DNA of 64,000 bases from Listeria grayi DSM 20601 (GTDB lineage: Bacteria > Bacillota > Bacilli > Lactobacillales > Listeriaceae): the NCBI RefSeq assembly GCF_000148995.1, contig NZ_GL538352.1:434001-498000 (forward strand), read 5' to 3'. This document shows positions 45,033-55,493 of this stretch, in pieces (within the stretch, counting starts at the first letter, position 1; every line of letters begins with the position of its first letter). The translations under genes were made by a program, and so were the position numbers. Below the pieces are notes generated by a model that had not been told where the DNA came from, searched no databases, and worked only from the letters and a program-made list of their open reading frames with translations.

Positions 45033-46115
45033 ATGGATGAACAATTAAAAATGTTGAAAGCATTGACAGATGCGAAAGGTATCCCGGGCAACGAGCGCGA
45101 AGTTCGAGAAGTTTTTCGCAGCTACATAGAACCAGTAAGCGATACATTTGAACTAGATGGACTAGGCAGTGCGATCGCTGCAAAAGTCGGCGATGCAGAA
45201 GGGCCGAAAGTCATGATCGCGGGTCATTTGGATGAAGTCGGTTTTATGGTCACACGAATCGATGATAAAGGCTTTATTCGTTTTCAAACAGTAGGCGGCT
45301 GGGTGTCACAAGTGATGCTGGCTCAAAAAGTAACGATCGTTACCCGCTCCGGTGAAGAAATCGTTGGGGTGATCGGTTCGAAGCCACCACACGTTATTTC
45401 TGCCGCAGAACGGCAAAAGGCATTCCCGATCAAAGACATGTTTATTGATGTCGGCGCCGTGGATAAAGAAGAAGTAGAAGGTTTCGGGATCAGACCGGGC
45501 GACATGATCGTGCCTAGCTTTGATTTCACCGTTATGAAAAATGAAAAATTCTTGTTGGCGAAAGCATGGGACAACCGTATTGGTCTAGCGATCGCGATCG
45601 AAGTGTTGAAAAACCTGCAAAAAGAAAAACATCCTAACACAGTCTACGGAGTGGGAACTGTGCAAGAAGAAGTCGGGACACGCGGGGCGCGAACATCGGC
45701 TCATTTCATCCAGCCAGACATCGGTTTTGGTGTAGACGTTGGGATCGCTGGTGATACTCCAGGCGTTACCCCAACAGAAGCTACAAGCAAAATGGGGAAA
45801 GGCCCGCAGATCATTTTGTATGATGCCACTATGGTAGCGCATGCTGGACTTAGAAATTTTGTTACCGATGTTGCAGATGAATTGGGGATCCCCTATCAAT
45901 TTGAAGCGATCCCAATGGGCGGAACAGATTCAGGTCCGATCCATTTGACTGGTGATGGTGTGCCATCATTATCGATCACGATTGCAACTCGTTATATCCA
46001 TTCGCACAGCTCGATGCTTCACCGCGATGATTTTGAAAATGCAGTAAAACTGATTACGGAAGTAGTGAAACGCTTAGATAAAGAAACAGTGAGTGCCATT
46101 CGCTTCGGTAAATAA
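45033..46115 (+). CDS. M42-family glutamyl aminopeptidase
   Basis: Cytoplasmic dinuclear metallopeptidase of 360 residues that trims peptides. Metal ligands and catalytic residues are visible in order: AGHLDEVGF (first His and acid), AWDNRIG (bridging Asp), QEEVGTRGA (general base Glu and ligand), [11 protein letters not shown] and [11 protein letters not shown] (last His). Such proteins are often misnamed endoglucanase. ATG 45033 has GGGAGGA upstream. The TrmH-type methylase gene follows after 15 bp, so they are cotranscribed and end at a shared terminator. Confidence 0.93.
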   Translation: MDEQLKMLKALTDAKGIPGNEREVREVFRSYIEPVSDTFELDGLGSAIAAKVGDAEGPKVMIAGHLDEVGFMVTRIDDKGFIRFQTVGGWVSQVMLAQKVTIVTRSGEEIVGVIGSKPPHVISAAERQKAFPIKDMFIDVGAVDKEEVEGFGIRPGDMIVPSFDFTVMKNEKFLLAKAWDNRIGLAIAIEVLKNLQKEKHPNTVYGVGTVQEEVGTRGARTSAHFIQPDIGFGVDVGIAGDTPGVTPTEATSKMGKGPQIILYDATMVAHAGLRNFVTDVADELGIPYQFEAIPMGGTDSGPIHLTGDGVPSLSITIATRYIHSHSSMLHRDDFENAVKLITEVVKRLDKETVSAIRFGK

Positions 46116-46130
46116 AGGAGAACACAAAAA

Positions 46131-46889
46131 ATGGAAGTAATTACTTCATTACAAAACGTGCACGTGAAGACATGGAAAAAGCTACAAACTCGAAAAGGTC
46201 GGCAAAAATCGGGGCAATATCTGGTCGAAGGCTTTCATCTGGTGGAAGAAGCATTAGCGCAAGATGGGCTGGTAAAAGAAGTCATTTATACCAAAGACAC
46301 GATATTACCATTTTCGCTGACAGAAACAGCTTTTGATGTATATGAAGTAACGCGTGAAGTCAGTCATGCGATCAGCGATACTAAAACCGACCAAGGCGTT
46401 TTCGCTGTAGTGGAAATGCTGGAACCATCGATCCTGATGTTATTCGGCAAACGCTTTTTGTTGGTAGATGCGGTTCAAGATCCGGGCAATGTCGGAACGT
46501 TGATCCGTACTGCTGATGCAGCTGGGTATGACGCCGTTGTCTTAGGCCGCGGTTCGGCAGATCTTTATAATCCGAAAGTTATTAGAAGTGCGCAAGGTAG
46601 CCACTTTCATATTCCTGTTATCCAAGCGAATCTGTTAGAATGGATCGGTGGTCTGGAAGAAGAGGGTGTCCCTGTGATCGGTGCCTTGCTGGATGAGCAT
46701 GCAACGAAATTAGAAGATATCGGTCCAAAAGAGACACTGGCACTGGTAGTCGGCAATGAAGGGGCTGGAATATCAGCTCCAATCGTGGAACGGCTATCCG
46801 AGCGTGTCTACATTCCGATTTATGGGAAAAGCGAATCACTGAATGTAGCTGTTGCAGCTGGAATATTGATGTACGGTATCCGTAAATAA
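46131..46889 (+). CDS. TrmH/SpoU-family RNA 2'-O-methyltransferase
   Basis: RNA methyltransferase of 252 residues with the trefoil-knot SPOUT fold. The N-terminal substrate-binding part (GRQKSGQYLVEGFHLVEEAL) is followed by motif 1 DAVQDPGNVGTLIRTADAAG, motif 2 LVVGNEGAGI and motif 3 IPIYGKSESLNVAVAAGI at the end. The target (rRNA or tRNA ribose) is not known. It overlaps a strong terminator at its stop. It is commonly next to pheST in Listeria and bacilli. Confidence 0.92.
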   Translation: MEVITSLQNVHVKTWKKLQTRKGRQKSGQYLVEGFHLVEEALAQDGLVKEVIYTKDTILPFSLTETAFDVYEVTREVSHAISDTKTDQGVFAVVEMLEPSILMLFGKRFLLVDAVQDPGNVGTLIRTADAAGYDAVVLGRGSADLYNPKVIRSAQGSHFHIPVIQANLLEWIGGLEEEGVPVIGALLDEHATKLEDIGPKETLALVVGNEGAGISAPIVERLSERVYIPIYGKSESLNVAVAAGILMYGIRK

Positions 46890-46928
46890 AAAACGAGCTC
46901 GCCTAGTCAATAAGCGAGCTCGTTTTTT
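46888..46928. terminator. Bidirectional terminator after trmH-type gene
   Basis: A 15-bp perfect stem (AAAAAACGAGCTCGC at 46888-46902 with GCGAGCTCGTTTTTT at 46914-46928) with an 11-nt loop serves two convergent genes. Confidence 0.92.
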
Positions 46929-46931
46929 CTA

Positions 46932-47285
46932 TTAATCAGGTGACTTTTCCTTATTACTGATCAGTACAGGCTTCAGTGCATCTGTAATCGTTTTTAGATA
47001 ATTTTGAGCCGCGCCCCAATCGAACTTGAAGAGCATACTTTGGGAACTGCCTGTCGAAATGGCAGTAACCTCCGTTACCCCGCTGAAATTGTGGATCGTG
47101 ATGAATAAGGCGATCCGGTTACTCGTTCGAATGTAATATTGTTCGCAGGCGATCGTGGCCATTTTTTTGTCATCTCCAAAGTCGCGTAACTCCTTAAAGA
47201 CAACGGAATCCATACTTTGAGAGAGACGGATCATTTGGTAGGTTTCTTCAACAGAACTCTTGACGACATATCTTCTTGTGGGCAT
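46932..47285 (-). CDS. Conserved hypothetical protein
   Basis: Cytoplasmic protein of 117 residues with no recognised domain. It is predicted to be alpha/beta with a central motif CEQYYIRTSNRIALFITIHN and the glycine/serine stretch STGSSQSMLFKFDWGA. By position it matches the small gene before the pheST region in L. monocytogenes (about lmo1220, from memory). ATG 47285 is chosen because CAAGGAGG lies 9 nt upstream; the open frame extends 17 codons further upstream without a ribosome site. Divergent from an HxlR-type regulator. Confidence 0.7.
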   Translation of the reverse strand: MPTRRYVVKSSVEETYQMIRLSQSMDSVVFKELRDFGDDKKMATIACEQYYIRTSNRIALFITIHNFSGVTEVTAISTGSSQSMLFKFDWGAAQNYLKTITDALKPVLISNKEKSPD

Positions 47286-47360
47286 TTTCCTCAACCTCCT
47301 TGCTTTTATTTTATGACGGAGAAAAGGATAATTCAAGCCTTTGTTTTCACTTACAAAAAA

Positions 47361-47396
47361 TAACTAAGTTACTTTTTTATGGTTTTGTGGTATACT
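47361..47396 (+). promoter_or_regulatory. Promoter and candidate self-operator of the HxlR regulator
   Basis: An extended -10 TGGTATACT (47388-47396) precedes the HxlR-type gene. The perfect 11-bp palindrome TAACTAAGTTA (47361-47371) overlaps the -35 position, a suitable place for autorepression by a winged-helix dimer. Function is inferred. Confidence 0.45.
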
Positions 47397-47414
47397 ATTA
47401 GTGAGGTGATAAAA

Positions 47415-47747
47415 ATGGCTGAAGCACATAAATTATGTCCAAAGTTTGAATCTGCCTTTCAGATCTTAGGCAAAAGATGGACTGGTTTGATTATCAGTGT
47501 ATTGATGTCTGGACCGATGCGGTTCAAGCAAGTAGCTTCCGAGATCGAACCAATGAGTGATCGCGTTTTAGCAGAACGTTTGAAAGAACTAGAAGAACTT
47601 GGACTTGTAACACGCCAAGTATATCCGGAGACGCCTGTGCGGATCGAATATGAACTGACAGCAAAAGGTAAAGACTTGCAAAAAGTAATGCAAGAAGTAC
47701 AATGCTGGGCGGATAAATGGATCGACCCAAATCAAGTTACAGCATAA
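47415..47747 (+). CDS. HxlR-family winged-helix regulator
   Basis: Transcription factor of 110 residues. The HxlR core is evident: LCPKFESAFQILGKRWTGL, MRFKQVASEIEPMSDRVLAERLKELEELGLV and RIEYELTAKGKDLQKVM. The family cysteine near the N-terminus (Cys8) is kept, as in redox- or aldehyde-sensing members, so thiol sensing is possible. ATG 47415 has GAGGTGAT upstream. No other plus-strand gene follows before the T-box leader, so it is a single unit; targets unknown. Confidence 0.9.
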   Translation: MAEAHKLCPKFESAFQILGKRWTGLIISVLMSGPMRFKQVASEIEPMSDRVLAERLKELEELGLVTRQVYPETPVRIEYELTAKGKDLQKVMQEVQCWADKWIDPNQVTA

Positions 47748-47813
47748 TTAGAGATGAGAAGCGCTTGAAAGTTTAGGGGAAATATACTATAATCAAACTT
47801 GAATACGAATAAA

Positions 47814-48067
47814 AACGTAGATGGAGACAAGTATCTGCGTCAGGGACCAAAGAGGGAATAGAAGCCATAGACTGGAAGCTTCTAAGGTTATCCGCGCATG
47901 AGAAAATTTCAACTCCGGAGTTGCCCGCTGGGGAATGCGATTCGGCATGAAAAGCAGGCCGGTATTGATACAATGCCGTTATGAACGATGAGAGAAGGCG
48001 ATTTTTTTGCCTTTAATTGGGTGGTACCGCGAGCTAAACCTCGTCCCTTTGTGGACGAGGTTTTTTT
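47814..48067 (+). ncRNA. T-box riboswitch controlling pheST
   Basis: Leader RNA that reads uncharged tRNA-Phe and switches between terminator and antiterminator. The invariant T-box GGGTGGTACCGCG is at 48019-48031, ahead of the terminator CCTCGTCC/GGACGAGG (48039-48060) with its T run (48061-48067). Upstream, Stem I contains AAGTAT at about 47829 and a likely Phe specifier TTC at 47908-47910 (context AATTTCAAC); another TTC at 47880 lies in a local helix and is less likely. The hairpin CAACT/AGTTG follows. It fills the 345-bp gap before pheS. Confidence 0.93.
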
Positions 48068-48092
48068 ATTTTGAAAAAAGGAGTTGTTGAGA

Positions 48093-49151
48093 ATGCTAGA
48101 ACAATTAGAAGCGATTCAAACAGAAGCGATCCAAGCGATCGAACATGCTGCTGACTTGAAACGTTTGAATGAAGTTCGGGTCGAGTATTTGGGTAAAAAA
48201 GGCCCCATCACAGACATCATGAAACAAATGGGGAAACTTTCCGCAGAAGAACGTCCGAAAATCGGGGCAGCGGCCAATATCGTCCGCAATAAAATCACAG
48301 AAGCAATAGAAGTAAAACAAAAAGAATTGGAAGAGGCAAAGTTAAATGCCCAGCTAGCGAATGAAACAATCGATGTGACCCTTCCAGGCACACAAGTGGC
48401 AGAAGGCACACCGCATTTGTTGACACAAGTAATCGAAGAAATGGAAGATATGTTTATTGGGATGGGATATTCGATCGAAGAAGGTCCAGAAGTGGAACTT
48501 GATTATTACAATTTTGAAGCGCTGAACCTCCCGAAAGAACATCCCGCACGCGATATGCAAGATAGTTTCTACATTACAGAAAATACATTATTGCGTACTC
48601 AAACATCGCCAGTTCAAGCTAGAACAATGGAAAAACATGACTTCGCCAATGGCCCGATCAAGATCATTTGTCCGGGAAAAGTTTACCGCCGCGACAATGA
48701 CGACGCGACCCATTCCCATCAATTCACGCAAATCGAAGGATTGGTAGTAGGCGAGAACATTACCTTCGCAGATTTGAAAGGAACGCTTACGGTACTTGCA
48801 AAACGAATGTTTGGCTCTGAACGCGAGATCCGTTTACGCCCATCTTTCTTCCCATTCACAGAACCATCCGTGGAAATGGATATTTCTTGTTTCAAATGCG
48901 GCGGCGCGGGCTGTCGTGTTTGTAAGGGCACAGGCTGGATCGAGATCTTAGGTGCTGGAATGGTGCATCCTCGCGTGCTGGAAATGTCCGGTATCGACTC
49001 GACCAAATACAGCGGCTTCGCATTCGGACTTGGACCAGAACGTGTAGCAATGCTGAAATATGCAGTCGATGATATTCGTCATCTTTATACGAATGATCTT
49101 CGTTTTATCAAACAATTTGCAGTGAAAGAAACGGGGGAATCAACATGTTAG
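48093..49151 (+). CDS. pheS: Phenylalanyl-tRNA synthetase alpha subunit
   Basis: Catalytic subunit of the heterotetrameric enzyme that charges tRNA-Phe. The 352 residues have an N-terminal coiled-coil tRNA arm and a class II catalytic core: [18 protein letters not shown] (motif 2 region), a Cys-rich insert [17 protein letters not shown] and the final [14 protein letters not shown] (motif 3). ATG 48093 has AAAGGAG 9 nt upstream; the TTG at 48084 directly abuts that site. The T-box leader precedes it. Its stop overlaps pheT by 7 bp. Confidence 0.97.
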   Translation: MLEQLEAIQTEAIQAIEHAADLKRLNEVRVEYLGKKGPITDIMKQMGKLSAEERPKIGAAANIVRNKITEAIEVKQKELEEAKLNAQLANETIDVTLPGTQVAEGTPHLLTQVIEEMEDMFIGMGYSIEEGPEVELDYYNFEALNLPKEHPARDMQDSFYITENTLLRTQTSPVQARTMEKHDFANGPIKIICPGKVYRRDNDDATHSHQFTQIEGLVVGENITFADLKGTLTVLAKRMFGSEREIRLRPSFFPFTEPSVEMDISCFKCGGAGCRVCKGTGWIEILGAGMVHPRVLEMSGIDSTKYSGFAFGLGPERVAMLKYAVDDIRHLYTNDLRFIKQFAVKETGESTC

Positions 49152-51550
49152 TATCTTATAACTGGGTAAAAGAATATTTCCCAAACTTAGAACTTTCAGC
49201 CGCTGAACTCGGTGAAGCGATCACACGCACGGGAATCGAGATCGAAGGCGTGGAAGAACTTGGTAGTGCGATCAAAAATATCGTGGTCGGTGAAGTTATC
49301 AGCTGTGAGAAACACCCTGATGCGGAAAAATTGAATAAATGCCAAGTCGATGTTGGCGAAGAAACAGTCCAAATTATTTGCGGTGCTCCAAATGTAGCTG
49401 CTGGACAAAAAGTAGTTGTTGCCAGAGTCGGTGCACGTCTTCCGGGCGGTGTTAAGATCAAACGGGCAAAATTGCGCGGTGAAGTTTCGGAAGGAATGAT
49501 CTGCTCGCTGACAGAACTTGGTTTTGAAAGCAAAGTTGTGCCGAAAGCCTATGCCGATGGTATCTTCGTGCTTCCAGAAATGGCAACAGTTGGAGAAAAC
49601 GCAGTGCTATTATTGGGACTGGATGATGCGATCCTAGACATGGCGATCACGCCCAACCGCGCCGATGCGCTCAGCATGAACGGCGTTGCGAACGAGGTAG
49701 CTGCGATCGTAAACGAAAAACCACAACTGGCAGAGCAACCCGATATCAGAGAAACAGGCGATGTGGCAGATTATATTTCCGTTTCGATTCAAGATCGCGA
49801 GACAACAGATTATTATGGAATGAAAATCGTTCGGAATATCCAAATCAAAGAATCACCAATGTGGCTCCAAACTAAATTGATGAAAGCAGGCATCAGACCA
49901 CTTAATAATGTAGTAGATGTTACCAATTACATCAATCTATTATATGGACAGCCATTGCATGCTTTCGACTACGACCGTCTAGGCAGCAAAGAGATCGTAG
50001 TCCGCTTGGCTACAAAAGGAGAAAAAATCCAAACATTAGATGGCGAAGAACGGAATCTTGCAGAATCGCATACAGTGATAACAAACGGTTCCGAAGCACT
50101 TGCGATCGCCGGAATCATGGGCGGCGCTTCCTCCGAAGTTACTGATGGCACCACTACGATCGCATTAGAAGGCGCGATCTTTGCCAGCAGTTTCATTGGA
50201 AAAGCTTCTCGGGAACTTGGCTTGCGCACGGAAGCAAGTATCCGTTTTGATAAAGGATCCGATGCTTGGAAAGTGGAAGAAGCATTAGCACATGGCGCTT
50301 CATTGATCGCTGAACTTGGCGATGGGGAAATGATCAGTGGCTATGCGGAAGTAGATAATCGCAAGGCATACGAAAATATCGTTACCACATCGATCTCGCG
50401 GATCAATGCGCTACTAGGTATCCAAATTTCCAAAACAGAATTGACGACGATTTTCGAGCGTCTGCAATTTGAAGCAAGTATAGGCGAAGAAGAAGTAGCC
50501 GTATACGTGCCGTCAAGAAGATGGGACATTGAACTAGAAGCAGATATTTTAGAAGAAGTAGCTCGCATCTATGGCTATGATAATATCCCTACTACGCTAC
50601 CAAGCACGGCCACAGCAGGATCACTAAGCATCGAACAACAGAATCGCCGTTTAGTTCGACGCTATTTAGAAAGTGCCGGACTGAACCAAGCCCTTACCTA
50701 TTCACTTATCAGCGAGAAAGACGTGAACCGCTTTGCATTGAAAGAAGCGGCCGCAGTCAAAATCGCCATGCCGATGAGCGAAGAACACAGTGAGCTTCGT
50801 ACTAGTATCATCCCTGGCTTACTGCAAGCTGCTAGCTATAATGTAGCCCGCAAAAATAAAAACGTTGCTTTGTACGAAACAGGAGCTGTTTTCTACAAAA
50901 ACGAGGGTGACAATCTTCCGGACGAAATCGAACACGTAGCAGGATTGATAACAGGAGAATGGCAGGTAAATGATTGGCAAAAACAAGTAAAATCTGTTGA
51001 TTTCTTTGTACTGAAAGGAATCGTGGAGGGCTTACTGGCAAAACTAAATGTTAAAGAAACGATCCAATTCGAATCGATCCAAAAAGCTGAAATGCATCCG
51101 GGAAGAACGGCTCGGATCTTATTAGGCGATAAGGAGATTGGCTTTATCGGCCAAGTACATCCACATACTAGCAGCACCTATGACTTAAAAGATACGTATG
51201 TTTTTGAGCTTCGACTTGCCGACTTGCTGGCAGCTCCGAAAAACGCAGTTGTTTACCAAACGATTTCCCGCTATCCAGAAATGAGTCGTGATATCGCGAT
51301 TCTTGTAGAGGAAGAAGTGACCAATCAGCAAATCGAAACCCTGATTTATGAAAATGGTGGCAAACAACTTGCTAACGTGGAAATTTTCGATATTTTCGCA
51401 GGCGAAAGCGTAGGGGCAGGCAAAAAATCAATGGCTTACTCGCTGACCTTCAGTGATAAAGAACGTACTTTGGTAGAAGAAGAAGTAACCAAAGCTGTGG
51501 AAAAAGTTACGAATGCCTTGCAAGAAGAATTGCAGGCAACGATCCGTTAA
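49145..51550 (+). CDS. pheT: Phenylalanyl-tRNA synthetase beta subunit
   Basis: Non-catalytic subunit of 801 residues with editing function. Domains in order: EMAP-type tRNA-binding domain (about 40-150; [20 protein letters not shown]), B3/B4 editing domain (about 210-390; [25 protein letters not shown]), B5 domain (about 405-475), inactive synthetase-like core (about 490-690) and the C-terminal ferredoxin-fold anticodon-binding domain (about 705-800; [16 protein letters not shown]). It overlaps pheS and shares its T-box control. A strong terminator follows. Confidence 0.97.
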   Translation: MLVSYNWVKEYFPNLELSAAELGEAITRTGIEIEGVEELGSAIKNIVVGEVISCEKHPDAEKLNKCQVDVGEETVQIICGAPNVAAGQKVVVARVGARLPGGVKIKRAKLRGEVSEGMICSLTELGFESKVVPKAYADGIFVLPEMATVGENAVLLLGLDDAILDMAITPNRADALSMNGVANEVAAIVNEKPQLAEQPDIRETGDVADYISVSIQDRETTDYYGMKIVRNIQIKESPMWLQTKLMKAGIRPLNNVVDVTNYINLLYGQPLHAFDYDRLGSKEIVVRLATKGEKIQTLDGEERNLAESHTVITNGSEALAIAGIMGGASSEVTDGTTTIALEGAIFASSFIGKASRELGLRTEASIRFDKGSDAWKVEEALAHGASLIAELGDGEMISGYAEVDNRKAYENIVTTSISRINALLGIQISKTELTTIFERLQFEASIGEEEVAVYVPSRRWDIELEADILEEVARIYGYDNIPTTLPSTATAGSLSIEQQNRRLVRRYLESAGLNQALTYSLISEKDVNRFALKEAAAVKIAMPMSEEHSELRTSIIPGLLQAASYNVARKNKNVALYETGAVFYKNEGDNLPDEIEHVAGLITGEWQVNDWQKQVKSVDFFVLKGIVEGLLAKLNVKETIQFESIQKAEMHPGRTARILLGDKEIGFIGQVHPHTSSTYDLKDTYVFELRLADLLAAPKNAVVYQTISRYPEMSRDIAILVEEEVTNQQIETLIYENGGKQLANVEIFDIFAGESVGAGKKSMAYSLTFSDKERTLVEEEVTKAVEKVTNALQEELQATIR

Positions 51551-51558
51551 TGAATTTG

Positions 51559-51595
51559 AAAGAATCCTTTCTATCGTAGAAAGGATTCTTTTTTT
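51559..51595 (+). terminator. Terminator after pheST
   Basis: A 15-bp perfect stem (AAAGAATCCTTTCTA at 51559-51573 with its complement at 51577-51591), a 3-nt loop TCG and a T8 run. Confidence 0.92.
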
Positions 51596-51671
51596 TGAAA
51601 ACCTAAGCTTCCAGGGTTGCTTTTTCAGAAGGATACCGTTAAAATGTAAAATAGTTAAGGGGGTGTCCTTT

Positions 51672-52151
51672 TTGGGAAAGGAAAAAATCAGTCGACTGAT
51701 CGAGAGTTACATGGATACTTATATTTTTGCTTTAAATAGTATTCATCAACTGATTGCAGATACTTCCATGGGAGGTTCCGATCTGTCACTCGAACAGTTT
51801 TTCACATTGCGGGAGATCGCTTCTAACGATACGATCAATGCAGGCGACATCGCCAAAAAGTTTGCGGTAACAAAAAGTGCGATCGCAACAAAGATCAAAC
51901 GCTTAGAAGAAAAAAACTACATACAAAGACAGAAAAATCCGGAAGACAAGCGTGAGATCCTTTTAAAGATCACAGATTCAGGCCACGAAATTTACATCGA
52001 ATACGAGCAACGGATGGAAGAATTTGTTTCTAAGTGGGTAGAAGCTCTGGGCGAAGAAGATAGTGAAGCATTTATTGCTTTATATAAAAAACTGAAAGAA
52101 AGTATCATTCAGGTTGATCAAGGAAGTAGATTCAAGGAGGAAGATAAATGA
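51672..52151 (+). CDS. MarR-family regulator of the MMPL exporter
   Basis: Winged-helix regulator of 159 residues: LEQFFTLREIAS, INAGDIAKKFAVTKSAIATKIKRLEEKNYI as the DNA-binding element, and the wing RQKNPEDKREILLKITDSG. The start is TTG 51672, 8 nt after AAGGGGG; a longer upstream frame lacks a ribosome site and would run through the pheT terminator. Its TGA overlaps the ATG of the MMPL gene (ATGA at 52148), the usual arrangement of a repressor with its exporter. The inducer is unknown. Confidence 0.9.
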   Translation: MGKEKISRLIESYMDTYIFALNSIHQLIADTSMGGSDLSLEQFFTLREIASNDTINAGDIAKKFAVTKSAIATKIKRLEEKNYIQRQKNPEDKREILLKITDSGHEIYIEYEQRMEEFVSKWVEALGEEDSEAFIALYKKLKESIIQVDQGSRFKEEDK

Positions 52152-55100
52152 AGTGGATTATGAAATTCCGGTGGGTCATTTTGGCACTCTGGATCGCTGG
52201 TGCTGTCATATTGATGTTCACAGCTCCAAACATGGCTGATTTAGTAAGAGACAAAGGGGAAGTCAAACTTCCAGATGGTTATTCTTCCACCCTTGCAAGT
52301 GATTTGCAGAAAAAACATAACCCCGATTCTAAAGGGGAGGATTATATTGTCGTTTATCATGCCGATAAAGCATTAACAAAAGCAGATAAAGACAAAATCG
52401 AAGCGACACAATCGAAAATCGAAGACAATAAAGCAGACTATCATGTCGAGTCGGTTGTAAATAGCTTCAAACACCCAGAATTAAAAGATGAATTTTTGTC
52501 GGATGACAAGAAAACATTATTGGCAACGCTGACAGTGGATGCTGGGAATACACCTGTCAAAGAGATCAGAGATAAATTAGAGGATGCAGTTTCTGTCAAA
52601 GGGTTAAAAACCTATCTGACTGGGAATGCGCTGATCCAAGAAGATGTAGTCCAAAACTCAGAAAACGGTCTTCATAAAACAGAAGGAATCACAGTCATCT
52701 TTATTTTAGTAGTTCTTTTCCTTGTTTTCCGTTCTGTCATTGCTCCATTTATTCCATTACTTACAGTTGGGCTTACATTTGTCGTTTCCCAAAGCGTCGT
52801 TTCTTTCTTAGTAAAATATCTGGATTTCCCGATCTCGACATTTACCCAGATATTTATGGTCTGCATCCTTTTTGGTATTGGGACAGACTACTGTATCTTG
52901 CTGATGAGTAGGTTTAAAGAAAGTATCAGCAGCGGGCAAAGTGTAGAAGATGCTGTGACTGAAACGTATCGCACAGCCGGAAAAACCGTTTTATACAGCG
53001 GGATCGCTGTACTTGTGGCTTTCATGTCGCTATGGTTCGTGAAATTCGATCTTTACCGTTCAGCAGTTGCTGTTGGTGTAGGGATCGTGGTGCTCTTACT
53101 CGCACTTTATACGATCGTGCCATTCTTCATGCGGACGATCGGTCGGGCATTATTCTGGCCACTAAACAAAAATATTCAGCATAAAGAAAGCAAGGCATGG
53201 GGCGCAGCAGGATCATTTGCACTGGCAAGACCATTTATCGCACTATTGATCGTAGCAGTCATTACATTGCCACCGATCTTCTTGCATAAAGGAGCAGAAT
53301 CATTCAATTCACTCGATGAATTAAGTGACAGCTCTCCAGCTAAAAAAGGATTTGAAGTCGTTTCCGACAGCTTTGGTGCAGGACAAGTATCGCCAACGCA
53401 AGTCTTGATCGAAAATGATGACAACTTAAAAACACCTGAATACATCGCTCAAATCGAAAAAATATCCGATGACCTTGCAAGTATAAAAGGCGTGGATATG
53501 GTCATGAGTGCCAGCCGTCCTGCCGGCACACGTCTAAAAGATATCTATGTCAATCAACAAGCTGATAAAGTAAACAGTGGTGTGAAAAAAGCAAATGACG
53601 GTATCGGCGACGTCAAAGACGGTTTGAAAGAAGCCGGTTCAAAATTAGAAAAATCCGGTCCGCAAATGGATCAAGCAGTATCCGGTATCGATAAACTGCA
53701 AGACGGTACGCTGTCCACCAAAGACGGCCTCGGTAAGTTGCAGGATGCCCTGAAACAAATCTCGACAGGGATCAAAGGTGGCAGTGACGGAGCCGGTCAG
53801 CTAAAAAGCGGTATCCAAACGGCAAAGGCTGAACTTGGCAAACTGCAAAGCGGCAATCAAAAAATCCTTGCTGGCTATCAAGAAGTCGCAAAGAATTTGG
53901 ATAATATCAACAAACAGCTAGATCAATCTGCTAATCCAAGCGGAGATATGCAGATCGATACCTCAGCGCTTGAAAATCAATTTAAGAAAATCGGGGCTTC
54001 CCTGCAAAAAGTAGCTGCTGCTCATCCAGAACTCGCAAACGACCCTAATTTTGTTCAATTATCAAAAGATGTACAAGGTCTAAACGGAGCAGGTCAAGCT
54101 TTCCAAACACAATTGAAAACAGCGATCGGGAAACAAATGGCGCAGATCCAAGGGCAAATGAAACAGTTGAATAGCGGTTTGAAATCTTTGTCAGGGGCGA
54201 TGAAAGAACTAAATGCGCAATCTGCAAAAGTAAATGCCGGACTCGGACAATTCGGCAGCGGACTTGATCAAGTTTCAAACGGCTTGGATCAGCTAGAATC
54301 TGGACTTGATAAAGCCGGCAACGGTCAAGACCAAGTTATCAGCAAGATTCCGCAGATCCAACAGGCACTAGATCAAATTGCATCCGGACAAGGAGACCTG
54401 AAAACGGGCTTTGGCAATATGAATGATCAGATCGGCCAATTATCTGGAGGATTGAAATCTGGAGCTAACGGTCTCGGTAAAATCCAAAACGGGCTCGATT
54501 CCGCAAATGGCTTGATCGATGACTGGTCGAAAGAACCATACGCGAATTCCGGAATCTACGTTCCAAACGAGATTTTCGACAATCATGATTTTAATCAGGC
54601 ACTTGATCAATACATCTCGAAAGATGGCAAATTGGCAACAATCAATGTCGTGCTGACGAAAAATCCATATTCCAATGGAGCAATGGAAATGACCAGCACC
54701 ATCAAAGATCGCCTAGATGCGAGTCTGCAAGGAACGAAACTAGAAAATGCTCACATTGGCATCGGCGGTATGGCAAGTAACAATCATGATACGAAAACAA
54801 TGTCGACACATGACTATAATCTAGTTCTGTTGATCGTTCTTGCAGCGGTATTTGTTGTCCTTGTCATTGTACTCCGCTCACTCGTAATGCCGATCTACTT
54901 GATCGCATCCTTGGTATTAACTTACTTCGCAGCAATCGGCTTTACCGAGATCATCTTTGTTCGTCTGCTTCATTACAGCGGACTGACTTGGGCAACGCCA
55001 TTCTTCGGATTTGTTGTACTAGTCGCGCTAGGAATCGATTACTCGATCTTCCTAATGATGCGCTTCAATGAATACAACGGCATGCCGATCAAAGAACGGA

Positions 55101-55363
55101 TGCTATTATCCATGAAAAATATGGGCGGCGTCATCTTCTCCGCGGTCATTATCTTAGGTGGTACTTTCGCAGCAATGATGCCAGCAGGAGTACTTTCCCT
55201 CTTGCAAATCGCGACCGTCGTCTTAATCGGACTTGTGCTATACGCGATCCTCTTGCTACCGCTATTCGTACCTGTTATGGTTCGACTTTTCGGCAGAGCA
55301 AACTGGTGGCCGTTTATTACGAGGAAGGGCGATCATCAAGAAAATAGTCATCATCCAAAATAA
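52148..55363 (+). CDS. MMPL/RND-family membrane exporter with long coiled extracellular region
   Basis: Large membrane transporter of 1071 residues of the MmpL/YdgH type. The first helix is at the N-terminus (KWIMKFRWVILALWIAGAVI), then an extracellular part, and helices 2-6 around residues 170-335 including FGIGTDYCILLMSRFKE. A second extracellular region of about 480 residues follows (380-890), rich in short repeats of the pattern GLxQLxSGL, KxGxxQ and predicted coiled coil, and then a second helix set near the C-terminus with VALGIDYSIFLMMRFNE. Both GxDY motifs that carry the proton-relay Asp/Tyr are intact. It probably exports lipids or toxic compounds. Translationally coupled to the MarR gene. 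Confidence 0.92.
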   Translation: MKWIMKFRWVILALWIAGAVILMFTAPNMADLVRDKGEVKLPDGYSSTLASDLQKKHNPDSKGEDYIVVYHADKALTKADKDKIEATQSKIEDNKADYHVESVVNSFKHPELKDEFLSDDKKTLLATLTVDAGNTPVKEIRDKLEDAVSVKGLKTYLTGNALIQEDVVQNSENGLHKTEGITVIFILVVLFLVFRSVIAPFIPLLTVGLTFVVSQSVVSFLVKYLDFPISTFTQIFMVCILFGIGTDYCILLMSRFKESISSGQSVEDAVTETYRTAGKTVLYSGIAVLVAFMSLWFVKFDLYRSAVAVGVGIVVLLLALYTIVPFFMRTIGRALFWPLNKNIQHKESKAWGAAGSFALARPFIALLIVAVITLPPIFLHKGAESFNSLDELSDSSPAKKGFEVVSDSFGAGQVSPTQVLIENDDNLKTPEYIAQIEKISDDLASIKGVDMVMSASRPAGTRLKDIYVNQQADKVNSGVKKANDGIGDVKDGLKEAGSKLEKSGPQMDQAVSGIDKLQDGTLSTKDGLGKLQDALKQISTGIKGGSDGAGQLKSGIQTAKAELGKLQSGNQKILAGYQEVAKNLDNINKQLDQSANPSGDMQIDTSALENQFKKIGASLQKVAAAHPELANDPNFVQLSKDVQGLNGAGQAFQTQLKTAIGKQMAQIQGQMKQLNSGLKSLSGAMKELNAQSAKVNAGLGQFGSGLDQVSNGLDQLESGLDKAGNGQDQVISKIPQIQQALDQIASGQGDLKTGFGNMNDQIGQLSGGLKSGANGLGKIQNGLDSANGLIDDWSKEPYANSGIYVPNEIFDNHDFNQALDQYISKDGKLATINVVLTKNPYSNGAMEMTSTIKDRLDASLQGTKLENAHIGIGGMASNNHDTKTMSTHDYNLVLLIVLAAVFVVLVIVLRSLVMPIYLIASLVLTYFAAIGFTEIIFVRLLHYSGLTWATPFFGFVVLVALGIDYSIFLMMRFNEYNGMPIKERMLLSMKNMGGVIFSAVIILGGTFAAMMPAGVLSLLQIATVVLIGLVLYAILLLPLFVPVMVRLFGRANWWPFITRKGDHQENSHHPK

Positions 55364-55369
55364 CCTAGC

Positions 55370-55398
55370 AAACCCGAGGAAATTATTCCTCGGGTTTT
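55370..55398 (+). terminator. Terminator after MMPL gene
   Basis: A 12-bp perfect stem (AAACCCGAGGAA at 55370-55381 with TTCCTCGGGTTT at 55386-55397), loop ATTA and a short T run. Confidence 0.88.
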
Positions 55399-55493
55399 AG
55401 CTTGACTAGAAATGATTCGATTAGGTTTTCTCTTTTTTCTAACTGCTATTTTCGATATAATAGAAGAAACATTACGTAAAAGGAGTGACACCA

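Noticed and set aside
47880-47882. TTC at 47880 as the T-box specifier codon.
   Set aside because: It lies in a local AGAAGC/GCTTCT helix; the TTC at 47908-47910 has a context closer to known specifier loops.
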